A stretch of DNA of 64,000 nt from Thermoanaerobacter pseudethanolicus ATCC 33223 (GTDB lineage: Bacteria > Bacillota > Thermoanaerobacteria > Thermoanaerobacterales > Thermoanaerobacteraceae). Positions 20,364 to 29,309 of this stretch are shown piece by piece (position 1 is the stretch's first letter; the number at the start of each line of letters is the position of its first letter). The notes under the pieces are model-generated. The model had not been told where the DNA came from. It saw nothing but the letters and a program-made list of their open reading frames with translations, and searched no databases. Location of the stretch: positions 2,057,001 through 2,121,000 of the forward strand of contig NC_010321.1 in assembly GCF_000019085.1 (NCBI RefSeq), written 5' to 3'. The position numbers and the translations under genes are program-made.

Positions 20364-21734
20364 CTAAACTTTTATATATTTCCATCTACCCGCTTTAAAC
20401 CTATAGCTATACATTACTGACCTTACAACAAAGTCGATACATATACCAATCCATATTCCATATACTCCCATACCAAATACTTTTCCCAGAGTGTAACCAA
20501 TTGTCACTCTAAAAAGCCATAAACCAATAAAAGCCGAGAGAACAATATAAGGAATATCGCCTGCAGCCCTTAATACTCCTGCCATGACATTTAATATAGC
20601 AAGCAAAGGTTCCACAACAGCAAAAATCCTAATAATATCCGATGCCATTTTTATAACAATAGGATCAGTAGTATAAAGCGCTGCAAGCTGCCTTGAGAAT
20701 ATAAACATAAAAACACCTATAACAGAAATTACAACAACAGCAATGTTTCTTGAAACCTTTGCGTATATTTCCGCTAACATAAAATGTTTTGCACCAAGAC
20801 TCCGTCCCACTAAACTGGTTGCCGCTATTGAAAATCCAAATATAGGCATAAAAGCAAGACTATTAGCATTCATACCTATTTGATATACAGCAATTGCAAT
20901 AGTCCCCATTGTGGAAACGATAACTTGCATTACAAGGAAACCACCTTGCATTATTACCTGCTCTAAAGAAGCTGGTATTCCTACTCGTATAATCCTCGTC
21001 ATCATGTTAAAGTCAAATCGAATCTTTTCTTTTATATCAAGATTAATCCTTCTTTTAGCAAAATATAAAACATATAACTGCAAAAAACCTCCTATTATTC
21101 TTGAAATTGTAGCAGAAAGTGCAGAACCTTTTACTCCTAAAGGAGGTATTAAATATCTACTCTGATAAGTTACTCCAAATACAAGCGTGCTATTTAACAA
21201 AAGATTTATCACATTTACTGTAGCAGTTATGTACATTGGGGTTTTGGTATCCCCTGCACCTCTTAAAGCCCCACCTATGATGATATCAATTATCACAAAA
21301 GGTAGACCAAAAAGCACTATTCTATAGTACATTAAAGCCAATTTAAAAACATCAGGGGATACACTTCCAAAGAAGGTTTTAACAATAGGTACTGCAAAAA
21401 TATAGCCCAAAGTAGTGAGTCCTATAAAAATGGCAATACTCATAATAAGGGACTGCATAACTGCAAGGCGAGCCCCTTCTTTGTCTTCTTCACCAATAAG
21501 CCTCGCTACAATTACTGTGGAACCAGTGGCAAGCCCTGAAAAGATTGCCTGAAAGAAAAAAATAAGGGAATTAATCATCCCAACAGCCGCAATTGCACTG
21601 GCACTTATTCGACCTACAAATATAGTTGACACCATTCCAACTGTCATTATAAGCATTTGTTCTGTTATAGAAGGCCAAGCCAATTCTATAATTTCTTTAG
21701 CAACATTGCGCTTATGCCTCTCTTTTGCTTCCAA
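20364..21734 (-). CDS. MATE-family efflux transporter
   Basis: This 456-residue MATE-family protein is expected to have 12 membrane helices in two six-helix bundles. It opens KEIIELAWPSITEQMLIMTV and contains typical loops such as GALRGAGDTKTPMY and its second-half counterpart GVLRAAGDIPYIV. MATE proteins export cationic drugs or metabolites using sodium or proton gradients. It lies one base after dinB and is the last gene of a trmL-dinB-MATE operon. The substrate is not predictable. Confidence 0.92.
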   Translation of the reverse strand: MEAKERHKRNVAKEIIELAWPSITEQMLIMTVGMVSTIFVGRISASAIAAVGMINSLIFFFQAIFSGLATGSTVIVARLIGEEDKEGARLAVMQSLIMSIAIFIGLTTLGYIFAVPIVKTFFGSVSPDVFKLALMYYRIVLFGLPFVIIDIIIGGALRGAGDTKTPMYITATVNVINLLLNSTLVFGVTYQSRYLIPPLGVKGSALSATISRIIGGFLQLYVLYFAKRRINLDIKEKIRFDFNMMTRIIRVGIPASLEQVIMQGGFLVMQVIVSTMGTIAIAVYQIGMNANSLAFMPIFGFSIAATSLVGRSLGAKHFMLAEIYAKVSRNIAVVVISVIGVFMFIFSRQLAALYTTDPIVIKMASDIIRIFAVVEPLLAILNVMAGVLRAAGDIPYIVLSAFIGLWLFRVTIGYTLGKVFGMGVYGIWIGICIDFVVRSVMYSYRFKAGRWKYIKV

Positions 21735-21735
21735 T

Positions 21736-22905
21736 TTAATCCCTCCGTTGCTTCGTTTCCTCTTTTAAAAGTTCACTTGCCTTTTTCACTACTTCCTGCC
21801 CCATCTTTTTATTTATTTCTCTAACTACATTTTCTGCTTTAATAAATTTAATAACCCTTTTATCCAAAAAGGACAATTGCTCATATTTTACTGCACTCAA
21901 GTTAGAAACAGATAGACCAATAAGCCTTATATATTGGTCTAATTTTAGACTTTCAATAATTTCGTAGGCTACATCGTATATGTCCTCACCTAATCGTATA
22001 TATTTATTTAAAGTTTTGCTTTTGGTGTGAACTGTAAAATCTGATGTTTTTATCTTAACAGTAACTGTTCTGGCATAAAGCCTTTCTCTAAACAATTCTT
22101 CGGATATTATGTCGGAAAATAATTTCGCATAGCGAAGCAAAAGTTTTTTATCTTTTGTATCTTTTTCCAATGTTTTTTCCTTTCCTATAGACTTAATCTC
22201 CCTCATAGTTTCAACAGGCCTCTCATCAATGCCACGGATTCTTAAATATATCTCCACACCTACTTTACCAAAAATTTCAACAAGATTCTCCTGTGACAGT
22301 TTTAAAAGGTCACCTATTGTATTTATTCCCATAGATTTAAGTCTTTCTTCGGATTTTTGCCCTATACCATAAACTTTGGAAACGGGAAGTGGTTTTAAAA
22401 TGTCGGGAATCATGTCTTCTGTTATGACCATAAATCCGTCTGGCTTATTCCAATCTGAGGCAAGTTTTGCAAGAAATTTATTATAGGAAACTCCTGCAGA
22501 AATAGTAAGTCCTGTCGTTTCCTTCACTTTCTTTTTTATTTCCAGGGCAATAATCTCTGGATTTTTGTCAATATCTGTAACATCAAGATAGGCTTCATCT
22601 ATAGAAACAGGTTCCACTAAAGGAGTTATACTGTACAGGATATCAAAAATTTGAGCTGAAACCTCTTCATATCTTTTTCTCCTTACAGAAAGAAAAATAC
22701 CGTGTGGACATAGCTTCCTTGCCATGTACATCGGCATTGCAGAATGTATTCCGTACTTTCTTGCCTCATAGGAGCAAGTTGAAACTACCCCTCTTCCCGA
22801 CAGACCTCCTACAATAACAGGTTTCCCTTTGTATTCCGGATTATCATGTTGTTCTACAGATGCAAAAAAAGCATCCATATCAACATGAATAATCTTTCGT
22901 TTCAT
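21736..22905 (-). CDS. dinB: DNA polymerase IV (Y family)
   Basis: This 389-residue translesion polymerase has the catalytic motifs HVDMDAFFASVEQ at the N-terminus and SIDEAYLDVTD near residue 100. The steric and fingers region is CSYEARKYGIHSAMPMY, the helix-hairpin-helix is YGIGQKSEERLKSMGI, and a little-finger domain ends the protein. No obvious beta-clamp motif was picked out at the tail. The start is the second of two ATGs (22903-22905), because GAGGG sits 7 bases ahead of it and abuts the first. It lies between trmL and the MATE gene. No LexA-type box was recognised. Confidence 0.93.
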   Translation of the reverse strand: MKRKIIHVDMDAFFASVEQHDNPEYKGKPVIVGGLSGRGVVSTCSYEARKYGIHSAMPMYMARKLCPHGIFLSVRRKRYEEVSAQIFDILYSITPLVEPVSIDEAYLDVTDIDKNPEIIALEIKKKVKETTGLTISAGVSYNKFLAKLASDWNKPDGFMVITEDMIPDILKPLPVSKVYGIGQKSEERLKSMGINTIGDLLKLSQENLVEIFGKVGVEIYLRIRGIDERPVETMREIKSIGKEKTLEKDTKDKKLLLRYAKLFSDIISEELFRERLYARTVTVKIKTSDFTVHTKSKTLNKYIRLGEDIYDVAYEIIESLKLDQYIRLIGLSVSNLSAVKYEQLSFLDKRVIKFIKAENVVREINKKMGQEVVKKASELLKEETKQRRD

Positions 22906-22923
22906 AATCATCCCTCAATTTTT

Positions 22924-23394
22924 TTATTTCATATTAGGAAAACCCAGTTGTCTCAAGGCCTCATACAGTACTATAGCTACAGAGTTGGACAAATTTAAAG
23001 ACCTTGTAGATATCACTTCATGCATTGGTATCCGTATACAATCCTCGTAGTATTTTTCAATCAACCACTTAGGAAGTCCTGCAGTTTCTTTCCCAAAAAG
23101 TATATAAGAATTGTCTTCATATTTCACATCATGATAATATTTTCTAGCCTTTGTGGTAGCAAGATAAAACTTTTTCCCTTTGTTTTGTTCAAGAAATTGT
23201 TCGAGATTATCGTAAACAGTAAGGTCTAAAAGAGGCCAGTAATCTAAGCCAGCTCTTTTTACGTATTTTTCGTCTATACTGAAACCTAAAGGTTTTACAA
23301 GATGAAGCCTGCTGCCCGTAAGTACACAAGTCCTTGCAATATTCCCCGTGTTCTGTGGTATCTCAGGTTCAACAAGTACTACATTAAGTGGCAT
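22924..23394 (-). CDS. trmL: tRNA (cytidine/uridine-2'-O)-methyltransferase TrmL
   Basis: This 156-residue SPOUT methyltransferase modifies the wobble base of certain leucine tRNAs. The N-terminal NVVLVEPEIPQNTGNIARTC carries the conserved Asn/Arg, followed by LFGKETAGLP, and the C-terminal knot IPMHEVISTRSLNLSNSVAI binds SAM. Length matches the family. It is the first gene of the operon continuing into dinB, and an AGGAGGTAGAG ribosome site precedes the ATG. Confidence 0.93.
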   Translation of the reverse strand: MPLNVVLVEPEIPQNTGNIARTCVLTGSRLHLVKPLGFSIDEKYVKRAGLDYWPLLDLTVYDNLEQFLEQNKGKKFYLATTKARKYYHDVKYEDNSYILFGKETAGLPKWLIEKYYEDCIRIPMHEVISTRSLNLSNSVAIVLYEALRQLGFPNMK

Positions 23395-23630
23395 ACTCTA
23401 CCTCCTGTATTGTAACTAACTTTATTTTATTATATCACAAGAGCTTTATAATTAAAAAAGAGTGAAAAATTTTTACACTCATCTCACTTATTAAATATTT
23501 TTACTAAAAATTTAATCATCACAAATAATATAACTACCACCAAAAATCTATCTCTCCAATAGCAACTTTAAACACAGTTCGTATTTTTTATTGCAAGATA
23601 TACGATAGTGCCTCCAATGATAAAATTAAG

Positions 23631-23706
23631 CCTTCTGCTTTTATGCTCTTGTCTGCAGGCTCCCGTAGTTACTCCCGCAATGCATTCTACGCATAAAAGC
23701 GAAGAC
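23631..23706. other. Structured intergenic element before nikR
   Basis: A long stem pairs CTTCTGCTTTTATG (from 23631) with CATAAAAGCGAAG (to about 23706), enclosing about 50 bases that are far more GC-rich than their surroundings. On the minus strand one frame through it stays open for about 47 codons (including CVECIAGVTTGACRQEHKSR and NFIIGGTIVYLA) but lacks a normal start, so a gene remnant is the alternative to a structured RNA. It does not match the nickel/cobalt or cobalamin riboswitches as far as can be judged. The rest of 23395-23723 shows only a short GAGTG/CACTC dyad near 23461. Confidence 0.4.
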
Positions 23707-23723
23707 TTTAGTTAATTTTTAAA

Positions 23724-23780
23724 TTGACTCTCCCATAAAATAGTGTTATTATTTTTAAGAAGATAACACTATTTTATGGG
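23724..23780 (+). promoter_or_regulatory. nikR promoter with NikR-type operator
   Basis: TTGACT (23724-23729) and TATTAT (23747-23752) are 17 bases apart. Overlapping the -10 is a perfect inverted repeat with 18-base arms (23732-23749 and 23763-23780) and a 13-base spacer, whose inner part is AGTGTTAT-N13-ATAACACT. NikR repressors bind widely spaced half-sites of this kind. Position over the promoter implies nickel-dependent autorepression of the whole nikR-cbiMNQO unit. Confidence 0.8.
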
Positions 23781-24207
23781 AGTGATAAGTCTGGAAGAAA
23801 TAACACGTTTTGGAGTTTCAATGGAATCAAAACTTCTTTATCAATTTGACGAGCTTATAAAGAAAAAAAATTACAACAACAGGTCTGAAGCTATACGAGA
23901 TTTGATAAGAGATTTTATCGTGGAAAATCAGTGGGAAGCAGAGGATGTAGAAACTATTGGAACAATTACTTATGTTTTTAATCATGAAGTGAGGGAAATA
24001 AGTGACAAACTGACAGATATGCAACACAAGCACTATCAAAACATAATCTCAACAATGCACGTACACTTGGATAAGCACAACTGCCTCGAAGTAATGGTAG
24101 TAAAAGGCACTTCAAAAGAAATTACAAAAATTGCAGATGAAATTATAAGCACAAAAGGAGTAAAGCATGGAAAACTGGTAATGACAACAACAGGTGAAAA
24201 TTTGTAA
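23776..24207 (+). CDS. nikR: Nickel-responsive regulator NikR
   Basis: This ribbon-helix-helix repressor has a C-terminal ACT-like nickel domain. The DNA-binding part contains [20 protein letters not shown], then [15 protein letters not shown]. The metal site is visible as [26 protein letters not shown], giving the conserved His-His-Cys set. The start is uncertain. The ATG at 23776 lies inside the operator with no ribosome site, GTG at 23782 or CTG at 23791 follow GGGAG more sensibly, and the ATG at 23821 would remove the DNA-contacting strand. The gene is 13 bases before cbiM, consistent with control of nickel or cobalt uptake. Confidence 0.88.
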   Translation: MGVISLEEITRFGVSMESKLLYQFDELIKKKNYNNRSEAIRDLIRDFIVENQWEAEDVETIGTITYVFNHEVREISDKLTDMQHKHYQNIISTMHVHLDKHNCLEVMVVKGTSKEITKIADEIISTKGVKHGKLVMTTTGENL

Positions 24208-24220
24208 GGGGGAATTTTTT

Positions 24221-24913
24221 ATGCACATACCTGAAGGCTATATAAGTCCTCAAACCTGCGCTGTTATGGGTGCTGCTATGGTACCAGTCATTTCAGTTGC
24301 AGCAAAAAAAGTCAATGAAAGTTTTGACAAAAAAGACATACCTACTTTGGCTATAGGGTCTGCTTTTGCATTTACAATAATGATGTTTAACGTACCAATA
24401 CCAGGTGGTACAACTTCCCATGCCATTGGTGCAACTCTCCTTGCAATAACTTTAGGGCCGTGGGCAGCAAGTATATCTCTTACTATAGCTTTATTTATAC
24501 AAGCATTGCTTTTTGGTGACGGAGGAATTTTAGCTTTGGGTGCAAATAGTTTTAATATAGCTTTTATAGCTCCTTTTGTTGGATACGGAATTTATAAACT
24601 TATGTTGTCACTTAAGTTAAATAAAGTCATATCATCTGCTATAGGGGGATATGTAGGAATAAATACTGCAGCTCTTGCTACAGCAATAGAACTTGGACTT
24701 CAGCCATTGCTTTTTCATACAGCAAATGGAACACCTCTATATTTTCCCTATGGATTAAACGTAGCAATACCTGCAATGATGTTTGCTCATCTTACTGTAG
24801 CTGGTATTGTAGAAGCCATCATAACAGGCCTTGTAGTATATTATTTACAAAAAGCGGATGAGGAAAATATACTGTATAAATTTTCATACAAGCTTAGAGG
24901 TGATAATAGATGA
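24221..24913 (+). CDS. cbiM: Nickel/cobalt ECF transporter substrate subunit CbiM/NikM
   Basis: This 230-residue integral membrane protein binds the metal ion. The mature start MHIPEGYISPQTC gives the N-terminal Met-His that forms the metal site in this family, so the ATG at 24221 behind AAGGGGGAA is preferred over an in-frame ATG 27 bases earlier. Six or seven helices follow, including VPIPGGTTSHAIGATLLAI, which carries further metal ligands. It overlaps cbiN by ATGA. Control by NikR suggests nickel, although cobalt is possible. Confidence 0.92.
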   Translation: MHIPEGYISPQTCAVMGAAMVPVISVAAKKVNESFDKKDIPTLAIGSAFAFTIMMFNVPIPGGTTSHAIGATLLAITLGPWAASISLTIALFIQALLFGDGGILALGANSFNIAFIAPFVGYGIYKLMLSLKLNKVISSAIGGYVGINTAALATAIELGLQPLLFHTANGTPLYFPYGLNVAIPAMMFAHLTVAGIVEAIITGLVVYYLQKADEENILYKFSYKLRGDNR

Positions 24914-25227
24914 AAAAATTCTACATTGCAGCTATAGTTATAATACTTCTCACTCCTCTCGGGCTTTTAGCTCCTGGTTCGGCATGGGGAGAATGGGGCT
25001 TAGATGAAATTAAGAACATGATAGGATATGTACCTGAGGGAATGAGTAGATTCTCAGAAGTTATAAAAGCAATATTACCCGATTACAGTATACCAGGATT
25101 TGATGTTAATTTCTTCCAACAAGCTTTAGGTTATATTTTTTCGGCAGTTATAGGAATTGCAGCTATTGTATTGATATTTGCAATATTAGGGAGGATTATG
25201 GGAAAACCCCAGAAGAAAAATGGATAA
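24910..25227 (+). CDS. cbiN: Small membrane subunit CbiN/NikN (PDGLE-like)
   Basis: This 105-residue protein has two membrane helices, one at the N-terminus (IAAIVIILLTPLGLLAPGSA) and one at the C-terminus (AVIGIAAIVLIFAILGRI), joined by an extracytoplasmic loop containing AWGEWGLDEI. This matches the auxiliary N component that helps load metal into the M subunit. Its start overlaps the stop of cbiM and its end overlaps cbiQ, so translation is coupled. Confidence 0.85.
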   Translation: MKKFYIAAIVIILLTPLGLLAPGSAWGEWGLDEIKNMIGYVPEGMSRFSEVIKAILPDYSIPGFDVNFFQQALGYIFSAVIGIAAIVLIFAILGRIMGKPQKKNG

Positions 25228-26035
25228 CTTTTTAGAAAAGACAATCTTAAGTATACAAAATGCATTTGAAGATATGTTTTATTCTGACACAATTTTTGCT
25301 AAGAAAGGTATTATGCAGTCTCTTGATACGAGAATAAAACTCGTCTCCGTTTTTATATTAATCATTATAGTCAATTTTGGAAAGACAATATCTTTTATGA
25401 CCATATTTCTTATTTATACACTTTTGTTGGCTTATTTTTCTAAAATACCTTTAAAAGCATATGTTATGAGGGTATCAGCAGTCTCAATATTTTTTACAGG
25501 TATTGTCCTGATACCTTCACTTTTTAATGTAGTAAAAGAAGGACATCCTTTAGTATATTTCACAAAAAATTTTTACATAACAAAAGAAGGTTTGTATAGT
25601 GCCATTATTTTTATGATGAGGTCATTTATATCTTTATCTTTTGTATATATACTAGCACTGTCAACAAAATGGGTAGAAATATTAAAAGGATTGAGGTCTT
25701 TTAAGCTTCCCCGCATTTTTACTGCTACACTTGAAATGGCCTTACGTTACATCTTTTTGCTTTTAGAAATTGCTACAAACATGTTTCTCGCAAGAAAAAG
25801 CAGAAATGTCAGGAAAAGTGATAGTAGTGAAGGAAGAAAATTTGTCGCTTCTGCTATGGCAAATGTTTTGATAAGGTCTCAACAACTGAGCGATGAAGTT
25901 TATAACGCTATGATTTCACGAGGTTATAATGGAGATTACAAAGCACTAACTACTTTTAAAATGGCTTTTTATGATTATATATGGATAGGTTTTAATATAA
26001 CTTTTTTATTCATCTTGTGGTATATCCACCCATAA
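25220..26035 (+). CDS. cbiQ: ECF transporter transmembrane subunit CbiQ
   Basis: CbiQ (271 residues) is the T component that couples the ATPase to the substrate subunit. It begins with a cytoplasmic N-terminal segment containing SLDTRIKLVSVFILIIIVN, followed by several membrane helices. The coupling region carries ARKSRNVRK and the motif AMISRGYNGD, equivalent to the conserved A-R-G coupling helix. It overlaps cbiN by 8 bases and is followed 11 bases later by cbiO. Confidence 0.9.
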   Translation: MDNFLEKTILSIQNAFEDMFYSDTIFAKKGIMQSLDTRIKLVSVFILIIIVNFGKTISFMTIFLIYTLLLAYFSKIPLKAYVMRVSAVSIFFTGIVLIPSLFNVVKEGHPLVYFTKNFYITKEGLYSAIIFMMRSFISLSFVYILALSTKWVEILKGLRSFKLPRIFTATLEMALRYIFLLLEIATNMFLARKSRNVRKSDSSEGRKFVASAMANVLIRSQQLSDEVYNAMISRGYNGDYKALTTFKMAFYDYIWIGFNITFLFILWYIHP

Positions 26036-26046
26036 GGAGGTTTAAA

Positions 26047-26775
26047 TTGAGCACAGTATTTGAATTAAAAAATGTCTATTACTCTTATAATAAATCAGTT
26101 CCTGCTTTAGTTGACATAACTTTTGAAGTAAAAAAAGGAGAAAAATTAATTCTTCTCGGTGCAAATGGCAGTGGAAAATCCACTCTTTTAAAATTGATGG
26201 ACAATTTAATTTCTCCTGACAGCGGTGAAATATGGGCATTTGGCAAATTGCTTGGCGATAAAAAAACTTTTGATGAATATGAATTTAGAAAAAAAGTGGG
26301 TTTTGTGTTTCAAGATTCCGATGTGCAACTTTTCAGCACTACAGTCTTTGACGAAATATCATTTGCTCCTCTTCAAATGGGTTTAGAAAGAAATAAAGTT
26401 CAAAAAACCGTAGAAGAAACCCTTAACTCTTTTGGAATTGAAAAGTTAAAAGATAGGCCCCCTCACAGATTAAGCGGCGGAGAAAAGAAAAAAGTCGCAT
26501 TAGCGTCAGTCATGGTGATAAATCCTGAAGTTTTGCTTCTTGACGAACCTACAAATGGCCTTGACCCACGGTCAAAAAAGTGGCTTTTAGTGAAACTACA
26601 AGAATTAAACAAAAAAGGTACTACAATAGTTATTGCAACTCACGACCTTGATATGGCAGCAACGCTTTCAGACAGGATAATAGTGCTAAACGAAGACCAT
26701 AGAATAGAAACTATAGGTAAACCTGAGGAAATTCTTAATAATGAGGAGCTTTTGCTAAAAGCCAATCTGATTTGA
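26047..26775 (+). CDS. cbiO: ECF transporter ATPase CbiO
   Basis: This 242-residue ATPase energises the metal transporter. Motifs are Walker A GANGSGKSTLLKLMD, Q-loop FVFQDSDVQLFSTTVFDEI (typical of ECF ATPases), signature LSGGEKKKVALAS, Walker B VLLLDEPTNGLD and switch ATHDLD. The start is a TTG at 26047, chosen because a consensus AAGGAGGT lies 6 bases ahead. An upstream in-frame start inside cbiQ would add ten residues unlike the family. A terminator closes the operon. Confidence 0.93.
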   Translation: MSTVFELKNVYYSYNKSVPALVDITFEVKKGEKLILLGANGSGKSTLLKLMDNLISPDSGEIWAFGKLLGDKKTFDEYEFRKKVGFVFQDSDVQLFSTTVFDEISFAPLQMGLERNKVQKTVEETLNSFGIEKLKDRPPHRLSGGEKKKVALASVMVINPEVLLLDEPTNGLDPRSKKWLLVKLQELNKKGTTIVIATHDLDMAATLSDRIIVLNEDHRIETIGKPEEILNNEELLLKANLI

Positions 26776-26780
26776 TAAAA

Positions 26781-26812
26781 AAATAGAGTAGGTCTAGTGT
26801 CCTACTCTATTT
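26781..26812. terminator. Bidirectional terminator between cbiO and feoB
   Basis: The 12-base perfect stem AAATAGAGTAGG / CCTACTCTATTT with an 8-base loop has A-rich and T-rich flanks on both sides. It lies just after the cbiO stop and before the feoB stop of the convergent operon. Confidence 0.88.
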
Positions 26813-26869
26813 TCAATTTATTTTTTCTATAAATTCTATTGTTTTTCACCCATTAACATTATAGCACAA

Positions 26870-28840
26870 TTATACAAAAGTAAGAATTCTATTTAATATT
26901 CCCCCTATTAGTATTGCAATAAAAATATTAACAAAAACTACCCACCATGTTTTTCTCCATCCAATTGTCCTTTTTAATGCCGCAATTGTAGCAATACAGG
27001 GAATATAAAGCATTGTAACAACACCAAAGACAATCATCTGCCGCGGCGTCAAAATCTGTGTTATATGACTTGTCCCAGACAGTGTTAAAAGCATTATAAG
27101 TGTCAGTTCTTTTCTCAAAATCCCAAAAATCAATACTATCCCTACTATTGATGGCAATCCCAACCATTTTACTACAATAGGGTCCGTTACATACGTCACG
27201 TATTTAAATATACCTGTGTATTTCAATATTTCAAGCACAAGACTTCCTACGACAATTATAGGAAGTGCCACATACAAAAAGTCTTTAATCCTAATCCATA
27301 TTTGCTTTAATGTAGGTTTTAAGGCGGGCATTCTGTAACCAGGAAGCTCCATTATCAAATCATAGGGTTTTCCAGGCGCTATTTTATCTGCAAAATACGC
27401 CGCTATATAAATTACCAAAACGTCTAAGGCAAAAACAGCAAGTGCATATTGTGGCCCCATGAAGACCCCTATTGTGCCTAAAATTATCACGATCCTTGCA
27501 GAACAAGGCACAAGAGTGGACATAAAAGACGCAACAAATATTTCTCTATCAGTTTCTAAAATTTTTGTGCCTAATACTGCCGGGACATTGCACCCAAAGC
27601 CCATCAATATTGGAATGAGAGCTTTGCCGTGAAGTCCCACTTTGTGCATTATCTCATCCATTAAAAAGGCAATTCTTGCGAGGTAACCTGTGTTTTCAAG
27701 TATTGATAAAAATACATAAAATGGGAGTATATAAGGTAGTACGATGGTTATGGCAGAAATAAGTCCTTCAGCAAAACCATTCCATAAAATGTCTTTATAC
27801 ATATTTGGAATATGCAAATTATACACCAAAGGTCTTAATACATCAAAAAATCCCTCCAACACGCCAGAAAAATACTCTCCAAATTTAAATATGCCGTAAA
27901 ATGATATGAAGACAATAGCAAACATTGATATATAGCCAAATATTTTATGAAGAGCAACATTGTCAATCAAATCAGTCCATGTAATTCTATTGTGAATTTC
28001 TGACACCGTTTGACTTGCTATAAAAGAGGCAATGTCATACCTGTCTGCTGTAACTAAAGTCACAAGAGGATTCTCTGTCTTCGCCTTTAAACCTTCTAAT
28101 TCTTTTTGAATTTCTTCATAAGCTTTTTTCCCGTTAGGCTCTCCTTTTAACTTTTCTATTATATCTCTATCCTCTTCTATAAGTTTTAGAGAAATCCACA
28201 GAGGATGGAACAAATTTATAATATTTGCATTATATTTTAAAAGAATGTTATAAATTCTCATTACATATTCGCTTACTTCATTTCTGTATTTGAGAATTTT
28301 TTCTTGTTTTATGTCATACTCTTTTACAGCCGTTTCTTTATGTGAATCTACAACTTCTAAAGCTTTATCTATCAATTCTTCAAGGCCTTTCCCCTTTGTA
28401 GCGATAGTTTTTACAACAGGAATTCCTAAAAGTTCTTCAAGCCTTTTTACATTTATATCTATACCCTTTTTAAGGGCATAATCCACTTGGTTTAAAGCCA
28501 TAACCATAGGCACATGAAGCTCTAAAAGCTGAACTGTAAAGAACAGATTTCTTTCAAGGTTAGAGGCATCCACCACATTTATTACAACATCTGGCTTTTC
28601 AAAAGCTATAAACTCACGAGAGACAATTTCCTCTTGAGAATAAGCAGAAAGTGAATAAATGCCGGGAAGGTCAACAATTTTTATAGTTCGTCCTTTAAAT
28701 CTCAAAACCCCTTCTGCCCTTTCCACCGTTTTGCCCGGCCAATTACCAATTATCTGAGTTAAGCCTGTCAATTGATTAAATATGACGCTTTTTCCTACAT
28801 TAGCATTTCCCGCTAAAGCTATAACTATTTCTTTTTTCAC
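26870..28840 (-). CDS. feoB: Ferrous iron transporter FeoB
   Basis: This 656-residue iron(II) permease has an N-terminal G-protein domain: G1 GNANVGKSVIFNQLTG, G3 DLPGIYSL, G4 NQVD. A helical guanine-dissociation-inhibitor-like domain follows, then about eight membrane helices with Gate repeats such as MGFGCNVPAVLGTKI and PCSARIVIILG. The cysteines in these gates are conserved in FeoB. The start overlaps the end of feoA by ATGA-type coupling. Expression should follow the Fur box ahead of feoA. Confidence 0.95.
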   Translation of the reverse strand: MKKEIVIALAGNANVGKSVIFNQLTGLTQIIGNWPGKTVERAEGVLRFKGRTIKIVDLPGIYSLSAYSQEEIVSREFIAFEKPDVVINVVDASNLERNLFFTVQLLELHVPMVMALNQVDYALKKGIDINVKRLEELLGIPVVKTIATKGKGLEELIDKALEVVDSHKETAVKEYDIKQEKILKYRNEVSEYVMRIYNILLKYNANIINLFHPLWISLKLIEEDRDIIEKLKGEPNGKKAYEEIQKELEGLKAKTENPLVTLVTADRYDIASFIASQTVSEIHNRITWTDLIDNVALHKIFGYISMFAIVFISFYGIFKFGEYFSGVLEGFFDVLRPLVYNLHIPNMYKDILWNGFAEGLISAITIVLPYILPFYVFLSILENTGYLARIAFLMDEIMHKVGLHGKALIPILMGFGCNVPAVLGTKILETDREIFVASFMSTLVPCSARIVIILGTIGVFMGPQYALAVFALDVLVIYIAAYFADKIAPGKPYDLIMELPGYRMPALKPTLKQIWIRIKDFLYVALPIIVVGSLVLEILKYTGIFKYVTYVTDPIVVKWLGLPSIVGIVLIFGILRKELTLIMLLTLSGTSHITQILTPRQMIVFGVVTMLYIPCIATIAALKRTIGWRKTWWVVFVNIFIAILIGGILNRILTFV

Positions 28841-29115
28841 CGCATATCCCCCTTCCCATCAAGGGTTTTTACATATATCTTTGAAGCAAGACCATATCCA
28901 ATCACAAGGTGAGAATTTCTAACTTCAAGCTCAACAGGCCCCCGCAAAGGGCCTTTTCTAACCAGCTTAACTTTTGTCCCTGGGACAAGTCCCATTTCAT
29001 TCAATCTTTGCATAGCTGTCCTTCCAGCTTTTATTAGTATAATCTCTCCTTCATGATTTTCCCTTAATTGTATAAGATTTATAATAGTATTCTCTGCCAT
29101 TTGTGATGCCTCCAT
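28837..29115 (-). CDS. feoA: FeoA iron transport accessory protein
   Basis: This 92-residue SH3-like FeoA contains the usual GRTAMQRLNEMGLVPGTKV core and the KGPLRGPVELEVRNS stretch. FeoA is thought to assist FeoB from the cytoplasm, though its exact role is unsettled. Its first codon lies 4 bases from a Fur box. Confidence 0.92.
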   Translation of the reverse strand: MEASQMAENTIINLIQLRENHEGEIILIKAGRTAMQRLNEMGLVPGTKVKLVRKGPLRGPVELEVRNSHLVIGYGLASKIYVKTLDGKGDMR

Positions 29116-29118
29116 AAT

Positions 29119-29133
29119 TGAAAATAATTATCA
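29119..29133 (-). promoter_or_regulatory. Fur box upstream of feoAB
   Basis: Reading leftward the site is TGATAATTATTTTCA, a 7-1-7 dyad differing at one position from a perfect repeat of TGATAAT. This is the classic Gram-positive Fur box, placed directly ahead of feoA and consistent with iron repression. Confidence 0.8.
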
Positions 29134-29248
29134 ATATCTATATAAAAATTGTAACATTCTTTATGCAAACATGTCAACCCAGAATTCACACATTCGTTAA
29201 ATTTCAAACGTTTTTATTTAAATTTTTATACTTCAATTTATTAAATTA

Positions 29249-29277
29249 TTGAATTACGCCTATCTTTGTATTATAAT
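29249..29277 (+). promoter_or_regulatory. Sigma-A promoter of the lrp-aminotransferase operon
   Basis: TTGAAT at 29249-29254 and TATAAT at 29272-29277 are 17 bases apart, and AGGAGGTG follows about 20 bases downstream, before the Lrp-family gene. Confidence 0.75.
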
Positions 29278-29309
29278 GTGCATAAAATATATTTTTAGGA
29301 GGTGCAAAA

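Noticed and set aside
23395-23775. Nickel/cobalt or cobalamin riboswitch before the metal transporter
   Set aside because: None of the conserved cores of these riboswitches was recognised, and the NikR operator already explains metal control.
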